From SKVR01 sp964453995 (lineage in GTDB: Bacteria; Bacteroidota; Bacteroidia; Bacteroidales; UBA7960): 64,000 nucleotides of DNA. The first letter of the stretch is position 1. Each line of letters starts with the position of its first letter. This document shows, in pieces, positions 25,673 through 35,089 of the stretch. The position numbers were made by a program, and so were the translations under genes. Location of the stretch: NCBI GenBank assembly GCA_964453995.1, contig CAYVQC010000016.1:7814-71813 (forward strand), written 5' to 3'. The notes beneath the pieces were generated by a model that ran no database searches, was not told where the DNA came from, and worked only from the letters and a program-made list of their open reading frames with translations.

Positions 25673-26377
25673 ATGACCAGAAAACAGGGAATTATAGGAG
25701 TATTGTGTTGTTTGATGTTTTGTTTTGTTTGGGCGAGAGTTTTCTCCCAAAACTATGAAAAACAAAGAAAGGAGATGGTAGAAGCACAAATTAAGACCAG
25801 GGGTATACATGACTCCAATATTCTGCATGCGATGAGAACAGTGCCCCGCCATCTTTTTGTGCCTGAAGACCAGCGTGAAAATGCCTATAGTGACAGACCG
25901 CTTCCAATAGGATATGGCCAAACCATTTCGCAACCTTTTATTGTAGCTTTTATGACAGAGATCATAAAGCCTGAAACTGATTTCAGCGTTCTGGAAATAG
26001 GAACAGGTTCGGGTTACCAGGCAGCAGTACTGGCCGAGATTGTCGCTCAGGTTTATACCATCGAAATTGTAGAACCCCTTGGCACAAAAGCAAAAGAGTT
26101 GCTCGGCCGCCTGTATGATAATGTAGAAGTGAAGGTTGCTGATGGGTATTATGGTTGGGAGGAACATGGCCCTTTTGATGCCATTGTGGTAACTGCTGCT
26201 GCTGAACATATTCCGCCTCCCCTGATTGAGCAGTTGAAAGATGGGGGACGGATGATCATTCCTGTTGGTTCTCCATTTCGGGTGCAGCAATTGATGCTTG
26301 TTGAAAAAAAAGGAGACAAGATAAGGTCGCGCAGTTTGATGCCTGTGCGCTTTGTCCCATTTACGGGTAAACAATGA
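25673..26377 (+). CDS. pcm: Protein-L-isoaspartate O-methyltransferase with an export signal
   Basis: Pcm methylates L-isoaspartyl residues with S-adenosylmethionine to start repair of damaged proteins. Residues 30-234 fit the family: MVEAQIKTRGI, RHLFVP, the GYGQTISQP substrate loop, the SAM-binding motif LEIGTGSGYQ and the GGRMIIPVG strand. Unusually, residues 1-26 (basic start, then a Cys-rich hydrophobic core ending VFSQ) look like a signal peptide, implying a periplasmic enzyme even though SAM is cytoplasmic. The stop overlaps the start of the next gene by four bases (ATGA), so the two are translationally coupled. Confidence 0.88.
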   Translation: MTRKQGIIGVLCCLMFCFVWARVFSQNYEKQRKEMVEAQIKTRGIHDSNILHAMRTVPRHLFVPEDQRENAYSDRPLPIGYGQTISQPFIVAFMTEIIKPETDFSVLEIGTGSGYQAAVLAEIVAQVYTIEIVEPLGTKAKELLGRLYDNVEVKVADGYYGWEEHGPFDAIVVTAAAEHIPPPLIEQLKDGGRMIIPVGSPFRVQQLMLVEKKGDKIRSRSLMPVRFVPFTGKQ

Positions 26378-28824
26378 ACGGTCAATCTCAGGGTATTAGA
26401 ACAGCACCAACTATCGGCACCAGGCAAACTGTTGCACTTGGCCTGTTGTCTGCAGCAATTATTGCTTATCAGCTGGTGTTGATGCAACTCATCTCAATCA
26501 TGCAATGGTACCATTTTGCCTATATGGTTATCTCTGTTGCGATGCTTGGATTTGGAGCTGCCGGCACCACCCTTGCGATTTTTCGCCATAAGCTTCTCAG
26601 CTCTTCTTCCTGGTTGATACCTGTGCTTATGTCCCTGTCTGGATTGTTTATGATACTTTCCTTTCAACTGGTAAAGCTCAAAAACCTGCAATTTGATATT
26701 TATACCTTATTTTTTGATAAATCTCAATTCTGGATACTGGCGGCCAATTATATTGTCTTCTTTATTCCCTTTTACCTGGGTGCTATTGCAATAGGTATAA
26801 TACTGACCAAAAATGCGAAGGAAATAGACAGATATTATTTTGCCAACCTGCTTGGCTCTGGTGCTGGTGGGATCATAACCGTATTAGTTCTTTCAAATTT
26901 TTTTGCCATCGATGCTCTGCCTGTTGCAGCATCTTTAGCCATCATTTCTGCCATATTGGGTTACAACACAGCAAAACGAAAGTTACTCCAGATTATCACC
27001 ACAGTAGTTGCCGGGCTGATGTTGCTTATAATTGGTTTAAATCCAGGAGAAGTACCTTTGTCACAGTATAAGGCCTTATCGAAAACCCTGTTATTGCCCG
27101 ATGCTGAAATTCGTTATAGCAAGCCTGATATTTACGGCAGGGTAGATGTAGTGAGCTCTCCGGCACTTCGGTATGCCCCTGCAATAAGCTTAGGTTATAC
27201 CGGGAATGCACCTGTGCTGGAAAATGTTTTTGCCAACGGCCACTTTTATGGTGTAGTGCCTCTTTTTGATACAACCCGGGCTGATATACATAATTTCACT
27301 ACTGATAACCTGCCCTACGTAATGGGAGAACGAAAAAGGGTCCTCATCCCTGATGCCTCCACCGGAACATCCATTGCTCATGCTTTTCAAAATGGAGCAG
27401 ATGAGGTGGTAGCTGCTACCAGTATAAAAACAGTGAAGGAATTGATGCAGGATGAACTGGCCGCCTCATCTTCATATTTGTTTTCTCATCCGGGTTTAAA
27501 AATTCACTACCAGGATGGAAGGCAGCTTCTTTTCGATATCGATACCAATTTGTTGTTTGATGCAGTGATTCTACCCCGGCTGGAGAGCTTTGGCGGATCT
27601 ACAGGGCTTAACGCCCTAAGTGAAAATTACCTGCTTACCCTTGAAGCATTGGAACAAATTTGGGAAAAACTAAGTGAAGATGGAGTTATCTCGGTTACTT
27701 CATGGATGGATTATCCTCCTCGTACTACTCTGAAAATTGCCAACACTCTGCTTCAAATGCTTGCAAGCAAACAAATAAAGAATCCACGCGACCATATTGC
27801 CGCGATCAGGAGTTGGGGAACAATTACGTTTGTAATATGCAAAACACCCATTGAGGATGCTGTAATTCAGAATATTAGATCTTTCGGCGAGCAAATGATG
27901 TTTGATATGGTTTTGCTACCAGAAATAACTCCTGAAGATAGGAACAGATATAACTTTCTTGAAGATCAGTCCTTTTTTGAATATCTTGATACGTTATTTT
28001 TGGCAGACAACAGTAGTTTCTTTAAGGATTACGATTTTTATGTGGCACCAGCCACCGATGATAAACCCTATTTCCACAGATTAATCAAACCCCACCGTCT
28101 GGATAAACTGATAGAAGATTTTGAATCCGGACAATTTCCCCTTCTTGAGTTGGGCTACCTTATTGTATGGGTCACGCTGTTTCAGGGAGGCATTATTGCA
28201 GTTATTTTCATTCTTTTACCCTTGCTAAGGCTCAAAATTACCAGCAAAGGAAAAACCTCTACCATTATTTATTTTGCTGCCCTGGGATTGGGGTACATGT
28301 TCGTGGAGATCATCCTGATTCAAAGATTTGTTTTGTATTTCGGCCATCCGATATATGCAATATCTGCAGTGATAAGTACGATGATGATCGCCAGTGGGGT
28401 TGGAAGCTTATTTTCGGGCAGGTTTTCGGCGGGCAAAGCATCGGTAGTTGCTTCCCTCATTGTTTTACTGTTTCTGGTTATTTATGTTTTTGCACTTACT
28501 CCGGTGCTCATGTCAACGATACATTATCCGGTTGCGTTAAAAATCCTCATTGCGTTTGTATTGCTCGCATTGCCCTCTTTTTTTATGGGTATGCCTTTCC
28601 CATCAGGGATCAGGGTATTGGATGCCCAAAAAAAAGATCAAATACCATGGGCCTGGGGAATCAATGGTTCTTTGTCAGTAGTGGCAACAGCTCTGGCAAC
28701 ATTATTTGCTGTTGAGATGGGTTTCAGAGTGGTAATAATCATAGCGATTCTGCTTTACCTTATTGCTGGCAGTGTTGCATTTTTTACTTTTGCAAAGAAA
28801 AATTCTGCATTATTATCCGGATAA
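26374..28824 (+). CDS. Multi-spanning membrane protein with a spermidine-synthase-like central domain
   Basis: This 816-residue protein has three parts: an N-terminal block of about seven transmembrane helices (about 15-225), a soluble central region (about 225-590), and a C-terminal membrane block of about six to seven helices (about 595-810). The central region resembles the Rossmann fold of spermidine synthases, but the Gly-rich SAM loop is degenerate (VLIPDASTGTSIAHA), which makes classical aminopropyl transfer doubtful. The segment PATDDKPYF and the C-terminal GLGYMFVEI and FFMGMPFPSG motifs are typical of membrane spermidine-synthase-like proteins. It is translationally coupled to pcm and followed by the TrmH gene after three bases. 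Confidence 0.78.
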   Translation: MNGQSQGIRTAPTIGTRQTVALGLLSAAIIAYQLVLMQLISIMQWYHFAYMVISVAMLGFGAAGTTLAIFRHKLLSSSSWLIPVLMSLSGLFMILSFQLVKLKNLQFDIYTLFFDKSQFWILAANYIVFFIPFYLGAIAIGIILTKNAKEIDRYYFANLLGSGAGGIITVLVLSNFFAIDALPVAASLAIISAILGYNTAKRKLLQIITTVVAGLMLLIIGLNPGEVPLSQYKALSKTLLLPDAEIRYSKPDIYGRVDVVSSPALRYAPAISLGYTGNAPVLENVFANGHFYGVVPLFDTTRADIHNFTTDNLPYVMGERKRVLIPDASTGTSIAHAFQNGADEVVAATSIKTVKELMQDELAASSSYLFSHPGLKIHYQDGRQLLFDIDTNLLFDAVILPRLESFGGSTGLNALSENYLLTLEALEQIWEKLSEDGVISVTSWMDYPPRTTLKIANTLLQMLASKQIKNPRDHIAAIRSWGTITFVICKTPIEDAVIQNIRSFGEQMMFDMVLLPEITPEDRNRYNFLEDQSFFEYLDTLFLADNSSFFKDYDFYVAPATDDKPYFHRLIKPHRLDKLIEDFESGQFPLLELGYLIVWVTLFQGGIIAVIFILLPLLRLKITSKGKTSTIIYFAALGLGYMFVEIILIQRFVLYFGHPIYAISAVISTMMIASGVGSLFSGRFSAGKASVVASLIVLLFLVIYVFALTPVLMSTIHYPVALKILIAFVLLALPSFFMGMPFPSGIRVLDAQKKDQIPWAWGINGSLSVVATALATLFAVEMGFRVVIIIAILLYLIAGSVAFFTFAKKNSALLSG

Positions 28825-28827
28825 GTT

Positions 28828-29631
28828 ATGAAAACAAAGCAAATCAGCAGTTTGCAGAATACCCTGGTGAAAGAAATCGTAAAACTGCAACAAAAGGCGC
28901 GGGAAAGAAAAAAAACAGGCCTGTTGGTTGCGGAGGGGCAGCGGGAAATATCACTTGCTTTGCAGGCAAATTTAAAGCTTCGTGATATGCTGGTATGCGA
29001 GGAATTATATGTTGAAGATCCTCACTATCCTGTTGCGCTGCATAAATACCAAGATAATCTGACCGGAGTTTCTCCTGAAATATATTCCAGGATTGCTTAC
29101 CGTGGCACTACAGAAGGAATCCTGGCGGTGTTTGAGGTGTTTGATACCGCCCTACAATCCCTGCAACTTTCTGACTTACCCCTGTTATTGGTTCTGGAAG
29201 CGGTAGAAAAACCAGGTAACCTTGGTGCCATATTAAGAACCGCTGATGCAGCTGGAGTGGATGCAGTAATAATTTGCGATCCGCAAACTGATGTATTTAA
29301 TCCGAATGTAATTCGTTCTTCATTGGGATGTGTCTTTACGGTGAAAATAGCGACATGTACAACATCCGAGTACCTTGAATGGGCAGATGATAAAGGTATT
29401 ATCAATGCTATTGCTTCTTTGCAGGTAAGACAATCTTATTTTGATATTGACATGAAACGGCCACTGGCTATTGTACTTGGCACTGAATCAGATGGATTAT
29501 CATCAATATGGTATGAAAAGGCCCGGGAAAAGATAAGAATTCCTATGGCAGGTAAAATAGATTCGCTGAATGTTTCAGTATCAGCTGCAGTGCTCGTTTA
29601 TGAAGCTTTACGACAAAGAACAGTTTCCTGA
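28828..29631 (+). CDS. TrmH/SpoU family RNA 2'-O-methyltransferase
   Basis: This 267-residue SPOUT-class protein transfers a methyl group from SAM to a ribose 2'-OH of rRNA or tRNA; the target is not predictable from sequence alone. An N-terminal substrate-binding domain (about 1-110, KEIVKLQQKARERKKTG, LLVAEGQREI) precedes the knotted domain with motif 1 (EKPGNLGAILRTADAAG), motif 2 (LGTESDGLS) and motif 3 (IPMAGKIDSLNVSVSAAVLVYE). It starts three bases after the membrane protein gene, so it belongs to the same transcript. Confidence 0.92.
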   Translation: MKTKQISSLQNTLVKEIVKLQQKARERKKTGLLVAEGQREISLALQANLKLRDMLVCEELYVEDPHYPVALHKYQDNLTGVSPEIYSRIAYRGTTEGILAVFEVFDTALQSLQLSDLPLLLVLEAVEKPGNLGAILRTADAAGVDAVIICDPQTDVFNPNVIRSSLGCVFTVKIATCTTSEYLEWADDKGIINAIASLQVRQSYFDIDMKRPLAIVLGTESDGLSSIWYEKAREKIRIPMAGKIDSLNVSVSAAVLVYEALRQRTVS

Positions 29632-29656
29632 GATTACTACTATCATATCCGGCTGA

Positions 29657-30835
29657 TTAGTGTTTCACTTTTTTCTCTTTCCTTCTCTTGAGTTCCTTTT
29701 TGATCAAATAAAGCTCCCGGCCTGTTTGTCCTGCAACAGAAGTGTTCTCCTGTGCTCTTCTGATAAGGTAAGGCATTACAAGTCTTAATGGGCCATAGGG
29801 CACATACTTACTTACGTTGTAGCCATGTTGCGAAAGATTGTAACTGATATGATCACTCATACCCAGCAGTTGTGAAAAATGAATCCTGGTATGATTATTT
29901 TCCAGTTCGCTCACACTCATTATATGTGTTGCTTCAAGATTGCTGTTTTCATTATGAGAACCGATACATACAGCAAGCTGATCGATGTGATTAATGCAAA
30001 ACCTTACGGCATCGTCAAAAGCTGCATCTGTAGCTTGTTTATCAGGATGGATTGGTGAGGCATAGCTCTTATTTCGCGCCCTTTTTCTTTCTTTTTCCAT
30101 ATATGCCCCCCTAACCAGTTTAAAACCAAGTATATATCCCTTTTCTTTGGCCTGGGCAACCAGCTTCTTGAGATAATAAAGCTTGTCAATGCGATACAAT
30201 TGCAATGTATGATAAACGACAGGTTTTTCCTTGTTGAAGCTTTCCATCATTGCTTCAGCAATGTCATCAATGGCTTCCTGTATCCATGATTCTTCTGCGT
30301 CAATCATTACAGGGACGTCGTTTTCAAAGGCCTTTTCACAAATCTCCCATACACGACGTTTTACCCTGGCGAATTCTTCCATTTCTTCTTTGGATAGAAT
30401 GGCTTCGGCACTCACTTTTTCAAGAAGTTCAAAACGGGCAATTCCCGTAAATTTAAAAACCGCGAATCCGATGTTACTGTTTTCTGCTGCCAGGTCAATG
30501 GTGGCAAGAATACGATCTTTGGCTTCATCAAAGCCTTTTTCCGATTCCACACCCTCTGCAGCATAATCCATTACGGAGTTTATTCCATACTTGCTAAGAT
30601 CGGATATTGTTTTTTTCGACTCTTCAAGTGTTTCTCCACCGCAAAAATGTGCAAAAACAGTGTTTCGCAATGCCCAGTTCAACGGGAAACGAAGATGGCT
30701 GGCAAGGGTAAGCATGCCCGAGCCTACCTTCACCAGGAAAGGATTTTTTACCAGGGAAAACATCCAGTAAGCCTTCTTGAGTTCTGAAGTGGATTTATCA
30801 GAAAAGGCAACTTCCGTATTATCGAATGACAGCAT
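29657..30835 (-). CDS. Proline dehydrogenase family protein
   Basis: Proline dehydrogenase oxidises L-proline to pyrroline-5-carboxylate with FAD and passes electrons to the quinone pool. The 392-residue protein is a stand-alone PRODH TIM barrel, without the P5C dehydrogenase half found in PutA. Recognisable segments are FCGGETLEE, DYAAEGVE, VMIDAEESW, FKLVRGAYMEKER and the C-terminal PYGPLRLVMPYLIRRAQENT, which contributes the paired Arg that bind proline carboxylate. It lies 52 bases after a universal stress protein gene on the same strand and may share its transcript. It converges on the TrmH gene with 25 bases between. Confidence 0.88.
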   Translation of the reverse strand: MLSFDNTEVAFSDKSTSELKKAYWMFSLVKNPFLVKVGSGMLTLASHLRFPLNWALRNTVFAHFCGGETLEESKKTISDLSKYGINSVMDYAAEGVESEKGFDEAKDRILATIDLAAENSNIGFAVFKFTGIARFELLEKVSAEAILSKEEMEEFARVKRRVWEICEKAFENDVPVMIDAEESWIQEAIDDIAEAMMESFNKEKPVVYHTLQLYRIDKLYYLKKLVAQAKEKGYILGFKLVRGAYMEKERKRARNKSYASPIHPDKQATDAAFDDAVRFCINHIDQLAVCIGSHNENSNLEATHIMSVSELENNHTRIHFSQLLGMSDHISYNLSQHGYNVSKYVPYGPLRLVMPYLIRRAQENTSVAGQTGRELYLIKKELKRRKEKKVKH

Positions 30836-30886
30836 GAAAAAAACAGAAAAAAGGTTGTTAGCTATGGGATTAAAGAAAGAAGAGCA

Positions 30887-31768
30887 TTAAGGTTTTTCAA
30901 TCAATCCTAATGGGTCGAAAAATGAGCTCAGCAACACATCCTCATCTTCATCTTCATCATATTCCTTGTTGGGAATAACGGTAAGTATGGGTATTTCTGC
31001 CTTATCAATGATCTGTTCTGCATCATTTTTCCCAAACAGTTCGGTGAATCTGCCGGTTTTTTCAGCAACAATCATGATCAGGTCGGCATCAATTTTTTCT
31101 GAGTAAGAAAGAACTTCATCGTGAATATCCGAGCCGGGTTTGATAAGAACCTCTGCCTTGGCTTTAATATTAGCACTTTGCAGATAATCGAGAACTTTTT
31201 TTAACAAAGCTTCTTTTTCGATTTTATATACACTGCTTTTGGAGCCGATAACACCGATAACGTGAATAACCGAATCGAAGTATTTGGCAAATTTTATGGC
31301 CTTATTTATTTTCTGTGAGCTTTCGTAGGTGAAATCAATGGGAATAACAATGTTTTTGTATCCTACATGATGGTGTTTCTTCTTTACCACCATTACCGGT
31401 ACCTTAGAGTTGCTCACTACTTTGTACGCATAGCTACCTGTTACATGCTGGACCCCTTTTTTACCATGGATACCCATTACAATAAACTCGGCACTTAATT
31501 TTGTGGCTGTAGCACTTATCTGGTCGAAAATGCTTCCCTCCTGTATGATCCCGCTGATTTTGATGCCAGATCTTTCGCTGTTGGTAGCAGCCAGCTTTTC
31601 AATCATTTTGATAAAGCGATCTCTTTGGCACTGGGAGGATTTTTTATTTACTACATGCAGCAGGCAAATTTTGTGATTAAACAATTTAGCGATTTCAATT
31701 GCGTGATCAAGTGCACAATCGGCAACCGGAGTAAAATCAGTGGGTACAAGAATCGTATCTCTTTCCAT
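30887..31768 (-). CDS. Tandem universal stress protein (two UspA domains)
   Basis: This 293-residue protein has two UspA-like domains (about 1-135 and 140-280). The first carries a recognisable nucleotide-binding loop, GIHGKKGVQHVTGS, with Gly spacing slightly shorter than in archaeal ATP-binding Usp; the second lacks a clear loop. The C-terminus has an acidic stretch (EYDEDEDEDV) and ends FFDPLGLIEKP, a tail shared with the neighbouring upstream Usp. Members bind ATP or act as stress-response modulators; the exact role is unknown. It sits 132 bases after the other Usp gene on the same strand. A -7-like TATTTTTG lies in that gap at 31850-31843. Confidence 0.88.
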   Translation of the reverse strand: MERDTILVPTDFTPVADCALDHAIEIAKLFNHKICLLHVVNKKSSQCQRDRFIKMIEKLAATNSERSGIKISGIIQEGSIFDQISATATKLSAEFIVMGIHGKKGVQHVTGSYAYKVVSNSKVPVMVVKKKHHHVGYKNIVIPIDFTYESSQKINKAIKFAKYFDSVIHVIGVIGSKSSVYKIEKEALLKKVLDYLQSANIKAKAEVLIKPGSDIHDEVLSYSEKIDADLIMIVAEKTGRFTELFGKNDAEQIIDKAEIPILTVIPNKEYDEDEDEDVLLSSFFDPLGLIEKP

Positions 31769-31900
31769 TTATCAGTTCGTTTATAACGGTTTTGTCATTT
31801 TTCAAGTTATGCCGGGGTAATCTCCCGGGAATATGGCTCCGGCAAAAATAAAGGTTTTTGGGCAATGATGACGGCACAGCATATTTAAATTCCCGATGCA

Positions 31901-32845
31901 TTATGACTTGTCATCTTCAGATTTTTTTTGGATTAATCCCAGCGGGTCGACCATTGAGGTAACCATTCCCGGCTTAAACTCAGCAGTAGGGATGATGCTC
32001 AATACCGGAATGTCTGAATTGGATATAACGTCCTGGGCTGTTGAACCTACGTAAAAATTCACAAAGCTTTTCTTCTGTTGGGTCATGATGATGATCAGGT
32101 CTGCTTCAATTTTTTTGCTGTGACTGATAATAAGGTCTGCAACCAGGTCATCATCATTATCGATCAGCTCGGTTTGGCATTGTATGCCGTTTTTTTGTAT
32201 GGCATTTTTCACCTGGTTAAGCTGTACCTGTTTTAATAGCTTGGTAACTTTATTGTCGCTTCGCAAAATGGAAATAATATTGATCTGGGCTCCAAAATAT
32301 CCTCCAAACTCAATTGCTTTTTGCACCTGCTTTTTGGTTTGACGCGTAAAATCCAATGGCAGCAGTATCTTTGAAAATTTGCATGTTTTTTTGGATGCAT
32401 TCTTAATGGTAATGACAGGGCAGGGGGCTTCCCTGATCACGTTCAGAGAGTTGCTACCCATAATTTTCCTCGACTTTTCACTTCTGTTGTCACTATGTTT
32501 GCCCAGTACAATCATGATGGCTTCCTGGTCGATTGCCGTATCAATGATCTTATCATAGGGTTTTCCTTTCTCAATAAGAGCGATTACCCGTACCGATGCC
32601 CCTTTACTCATATTATGAGCCAGCTTCTCCAGTTCATCAAATTTTTCTCTTGCTTCATTTATCGCGTTTTTAAAATATTCTTCCGGAGAGCGCAATTTGC
32701 CAAATACACCCACTTCTTCGATTACATAAAGCAGTACCAGGTTGGCATCAAAAAGCTGTGCCAGTTCCAAGGAATATTCCAGTGCATTAAGAGACTGTTC
32801 CTGAAAATCTATAGCTACCAGTATTCTGTTTTTTAAGGGTTTCAT
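31901..32845 (-). CDS. Tandem universal stress protein (two UspA domains)
   Basis: From the chosen ATG (MKPLKNRILVAIDF) this protein has 314 residues and two UspA-like domains (about 1-140 and 145-295). The first domain has VLGKHSDNRSEKSRKIMGSNSLNVI, a loop that departs from the classical G-x2-G-x9-G pattern. It ends with TSMVDPLGLIQKK, close to the tail of the next Usp, which supports origin by duplication. The frame extends 12 codons upstream but includes an implausible basic stretch (DRKKKA). It is the first of the Usp-Usp-PRODH series on this strand. Confidence 0.87.
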   Translation of the reverse strand: MKPLKNRILVAIDFQEQSLNALEYSLELAQLFDANLVLLYVIEEVGVFGKLRSPEEYFKNAINEAREKFDELEKLAHNMSKGASVRVIALIEKGKPYDKIIDTAIDQEAIMIVLGKHSDNRSEKSRKIMGSNSLNVIREAPCPVITIKNASKKTCKFSKILLPLDFTRQTKKQVQKAIEFGGYFGAQINIISILRSDNKVTKLLKQVQLNQVKNAIQKNGIQCQTELIDNDDDLVADLIISHSKKIEADLIIIMTQQKKSFVNFYVGSTAQDVISNSDIPVLSIIPTAEFKPGMVTSMVDPLGLIQKKSEDDKS

Positions 32846-33628
32846 GGCTTTTTTTTTGCGGTCAGGTATGGCCCCGGCCATACTTTAGGTAAGCTAAAAC
32901 GAATGTGCTTTAAATGTAGTGAAAAAATATTATCTGGAAAAATTATGGTTGTTTTTTTTTGCCCGGTTTTAGGGTAGTTTTTATAAATGATTTGTGTCTT
33001 TTTGCTATTGCATTTGCCACTTAAGTTGTGAACACCAAGACCTTATTTTTTATCGTGATTAGTACATGTGCAGTGGGTCAGGATCGTTCATGTGCCTCAG
33101 GAGTGAAGAGAGATTGACAATTGCTCATGAAATCGAAATTTTCGGCCGGTTTCGGTGCCTGTATTTTGGTTAAATAGACAGGAACAGTGAATAGCCAGTA
33201 AGTGAGTTGTTAGTAAGTTTTGTGTAATTCATATTAGTTTAACTTACAGAATATCAATCCTATGCGTAGGCATAAAAAAGAAGCCAAATATTTAACCTTA
33301 CCTTAATTTTAATTTATGTGATCTTAAAAATCTCATTCGGCAGGTTTTTTTCGATTTTTGTCGGGTCGAAAATCAAATACGGGTATTTACTAGTATGTGG
33401 ATGGATATAATTGATGTAAACACTTATATATAAAACTGGTAAAATGTGCAGTATTTTTGTACCTGCGTTTGATTGTCATATGTCTATTGAAGAATAAAAC
33501 CAGCAAATGGAAGAACTTTTTTTATTAAAGTATTCACTGGCAATTGATTTGGCGCGCCATAATGGGTTACTTACAAAATAGAATTCACATATAATTTATC
33601 CGTTAATCAATTATTATTATTAATCAAA
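32846..33628. other. 783-base non-coding region between the Usp and YfiR-like genes
   Basis: No open frame of credible length exists on either strand. The region is AT-rich, with a moderately GC-richer stretch at about 33050-33180. A -7-like TATTTTTG at 33452-33459 on the plus strand, about 170 bases before the YfiR-like gene, is the best promoter candidate but has no -33 TTTG at normal spacing. Weak hairpins are present near 33345-33375. The length is unusual for this gene-dense window and could hide a small RNA or a decayed gene. Confidence 0.5.
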
Positions 33629-34159
33629 ATGTCTGAAAAAGTGAAAAAGTTTGCTCTTCTTTTGTTTGTGATGATTATTGTTCCTGTTTTGGCAGTCAAT
33701 GCACAGGAAAAGTTTAGAATTCAGTCTATGTTTGTATACAATTTTGCCCGTATGGCGGCCTGGCCCCAGGCTTACCAGAGTGGTGAATTTGTAATTGGAG
33801 TTTATGGCAATACCCCTATGCTTGCTGAGCTTCAGGAAATGGCCTCAATGCGCAGTATCGGCAGTCAGAAAATTACAGTAGTAAATTATGCAAATGCCAG
33901 TGAAATTGAAAAATGCCACATTTTATATGTAGCACCCAATCAGTCCAGGCAAATTGTTGAAATAACCAATGTATTGCGTACGAAAAAGATACCTGCTATG
34001 GTAATAACCGAATCAAGGAATTCACTTGATGATGGTGCAATGGTAAATTTTGTTATGAACAATAACAAACCTACCTATGAGATAAGCACCAACAATGCAA
34101 AAGCTGTGGGATTGAACCTGGGATCTGAAATTACACGTTTGGCAAGTTCGGTAAAATAG
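33629..34159 (+). CDS. YfiR-like (DUF4154) periplasmic protein
   Basis: This 176-residue exported protein has a signal peptide (about 1-25, ending NAQ) and a body that resembles the YfiR/DUF4154 family. The family pattern (F)VYNFARMAAWP near residue 36, the beta strand FVIGVYGN and the C-terminal FVMNNNKPTYEISTNNAKAVGLNLGSEI are visible. In Pseudomonas, YfiR is a periplasmic repressor of the diguanylate cyclase YfiN. No cyclase or OmpA-like YfiB is encoded nearby, so a different partner is likely here. It is a single gene with a long upstream region. Confidence 0.78.
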   Translation: MSEKVKKFALLLFVMIIVPVLAVNAQEKFRIQSMFVYNFARMAAWPQAYQSGEFVIGVYGNTPMLAELQEMASMRSIGSQKITVVNYANASEIEKCHILYVAPNQSRQIVEITNVLRTKKIPAMVITESRNSLDDGAMVNFVMNNNKPTYEISTNNAKAVGLNLGSEITRLASSVK

Positions 34160-34235
34160 ATTAAGGCAAAATGTAAGGGCCCGATGGGTTTGGGCTAGAT
34201 CAACAAAGGAAACAAACCAGCGATGTGCTAATTAA

Positions 34236-35063
34236 TTATTGCTTCTGCTGAAAAAACAATAGCGGTGTTCGCGCTTTCTCCATAAGCCGGACACCGTTTT
34301 CTATTATAATATATTCGCTGCTGTTATGCCTGCTCCTTGCAGTGATCATAATCATATCGGCATCTATACTATCGGCATAGTCGATAACCGAGTCGATGTA
34401 GGATTGGTCTTTGTTTTCCAGCGAAATTAACTGGCAGGTCAGTCCTGCTTTTCTGATTTTCTTTAAAATATTTCGGGCTTTCAATTCAATATTTTTTCTT
34501 TTCCAAAGCCCTTTGTTTTCGTTTTTCAAAAAAAGATGGACAGTACTGTTGTATAATTTGCCCATTTCTATTGTCTTGCTTACCAGATGTTGCATGTCTA
34601 CAGACATATCAAACGGTAAAACGATATTCTTAAAACCGGAAAAGTGTTTTTTTCCGTTGGTGATCAACACAGGTACCGGACTGCCAAGAATGACCCGGGC
34701 AGCAAAACTGCCGATAATAAATTGTATTCCTTGTATGCCATGTGTTCCCATAATGATCAGGTGAGCACCAAGTTTTTTGGCAGCTTCTCCGATGGAGACA
34801 AATATATTGCCCATAACCATGTTGGGGATAACGGTTATATTTAGGGCATCTTGTTTTTCGCGGGCGTATTCAGTGGTTTTTTGTTTTATAGCCAGCAGTT
34901 TGTCGTCATTAAACCCATTTCTTTCATCAACAACATGCAATAACCTGATAAGGCCATCGTATTTCTTAACGATTTCCGCAGTATAGTGCAGGGCCTGTTC
35001 TGATCTTTCTGTAAAATCCAACGGCACCAGGTAGGAAAAAGAAAGATTTGAATTGATTGCCAT
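34236..35063 (-). CDS. Tandem universal stress protein (two UspA domains)
   Basis: This 275-residue protein is the third two-domain Usp in the region. Domain 1 (about 8-140) has the nucleotide-binding-like loop GTHGIQGIQFIIGS; domain 2 (about 145-272) ends with PLLFFQQKQ and lacks the DPLGLI tail of the other two. It converges on the YfiR-like gene and is separated from the AbgT transporter gene upstream by that gene's terminator, so it is probably transcribed alone. Function beyond stress-associated nucleotide binding cannot be deduced. Confidence 0.86.
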   Translation of the reverse strand: MAINSNLSFSYLVPLDFTERSEQALHYTAEIVKKYDGLIRLLHVVDERNGFNDDKLLAIKQKTTEYAREKQDALNITVIPNMVMGNIFVSIGEAAKKLGAHLIIMGTHGIQGIQFIIGSFAARVILGSPVPVLITNGKKHFSGFKNIVLPFDMSVDMQHLVSKTIEMGKLYNSTVHLFLKNENKGLWKRKNIELKARNILKKIRKAGLTCQLISLENKDQSYIDSVIDYADSIDADMIMITARSRHNSSEYIIIENGVRLMEKARTPLLFFQQKQ

Positions 35064-35089
35064 TTTATTACATGCTAACAGATTTCCAT

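Noticed and set aside
25556..26374. 272-codon minus-strand frame covering pcm.
   Set aside because: It is antisense to pcm, whose family motifs are unmistakable, and its composition is unlike a real protein.
28167..28715. 182-codon plus-strand frame inside the spermidine-synthase-like gene.
   Set aside because: Out-of-frame shadow of the membrane helices; the enclosing gene has the family motifs.
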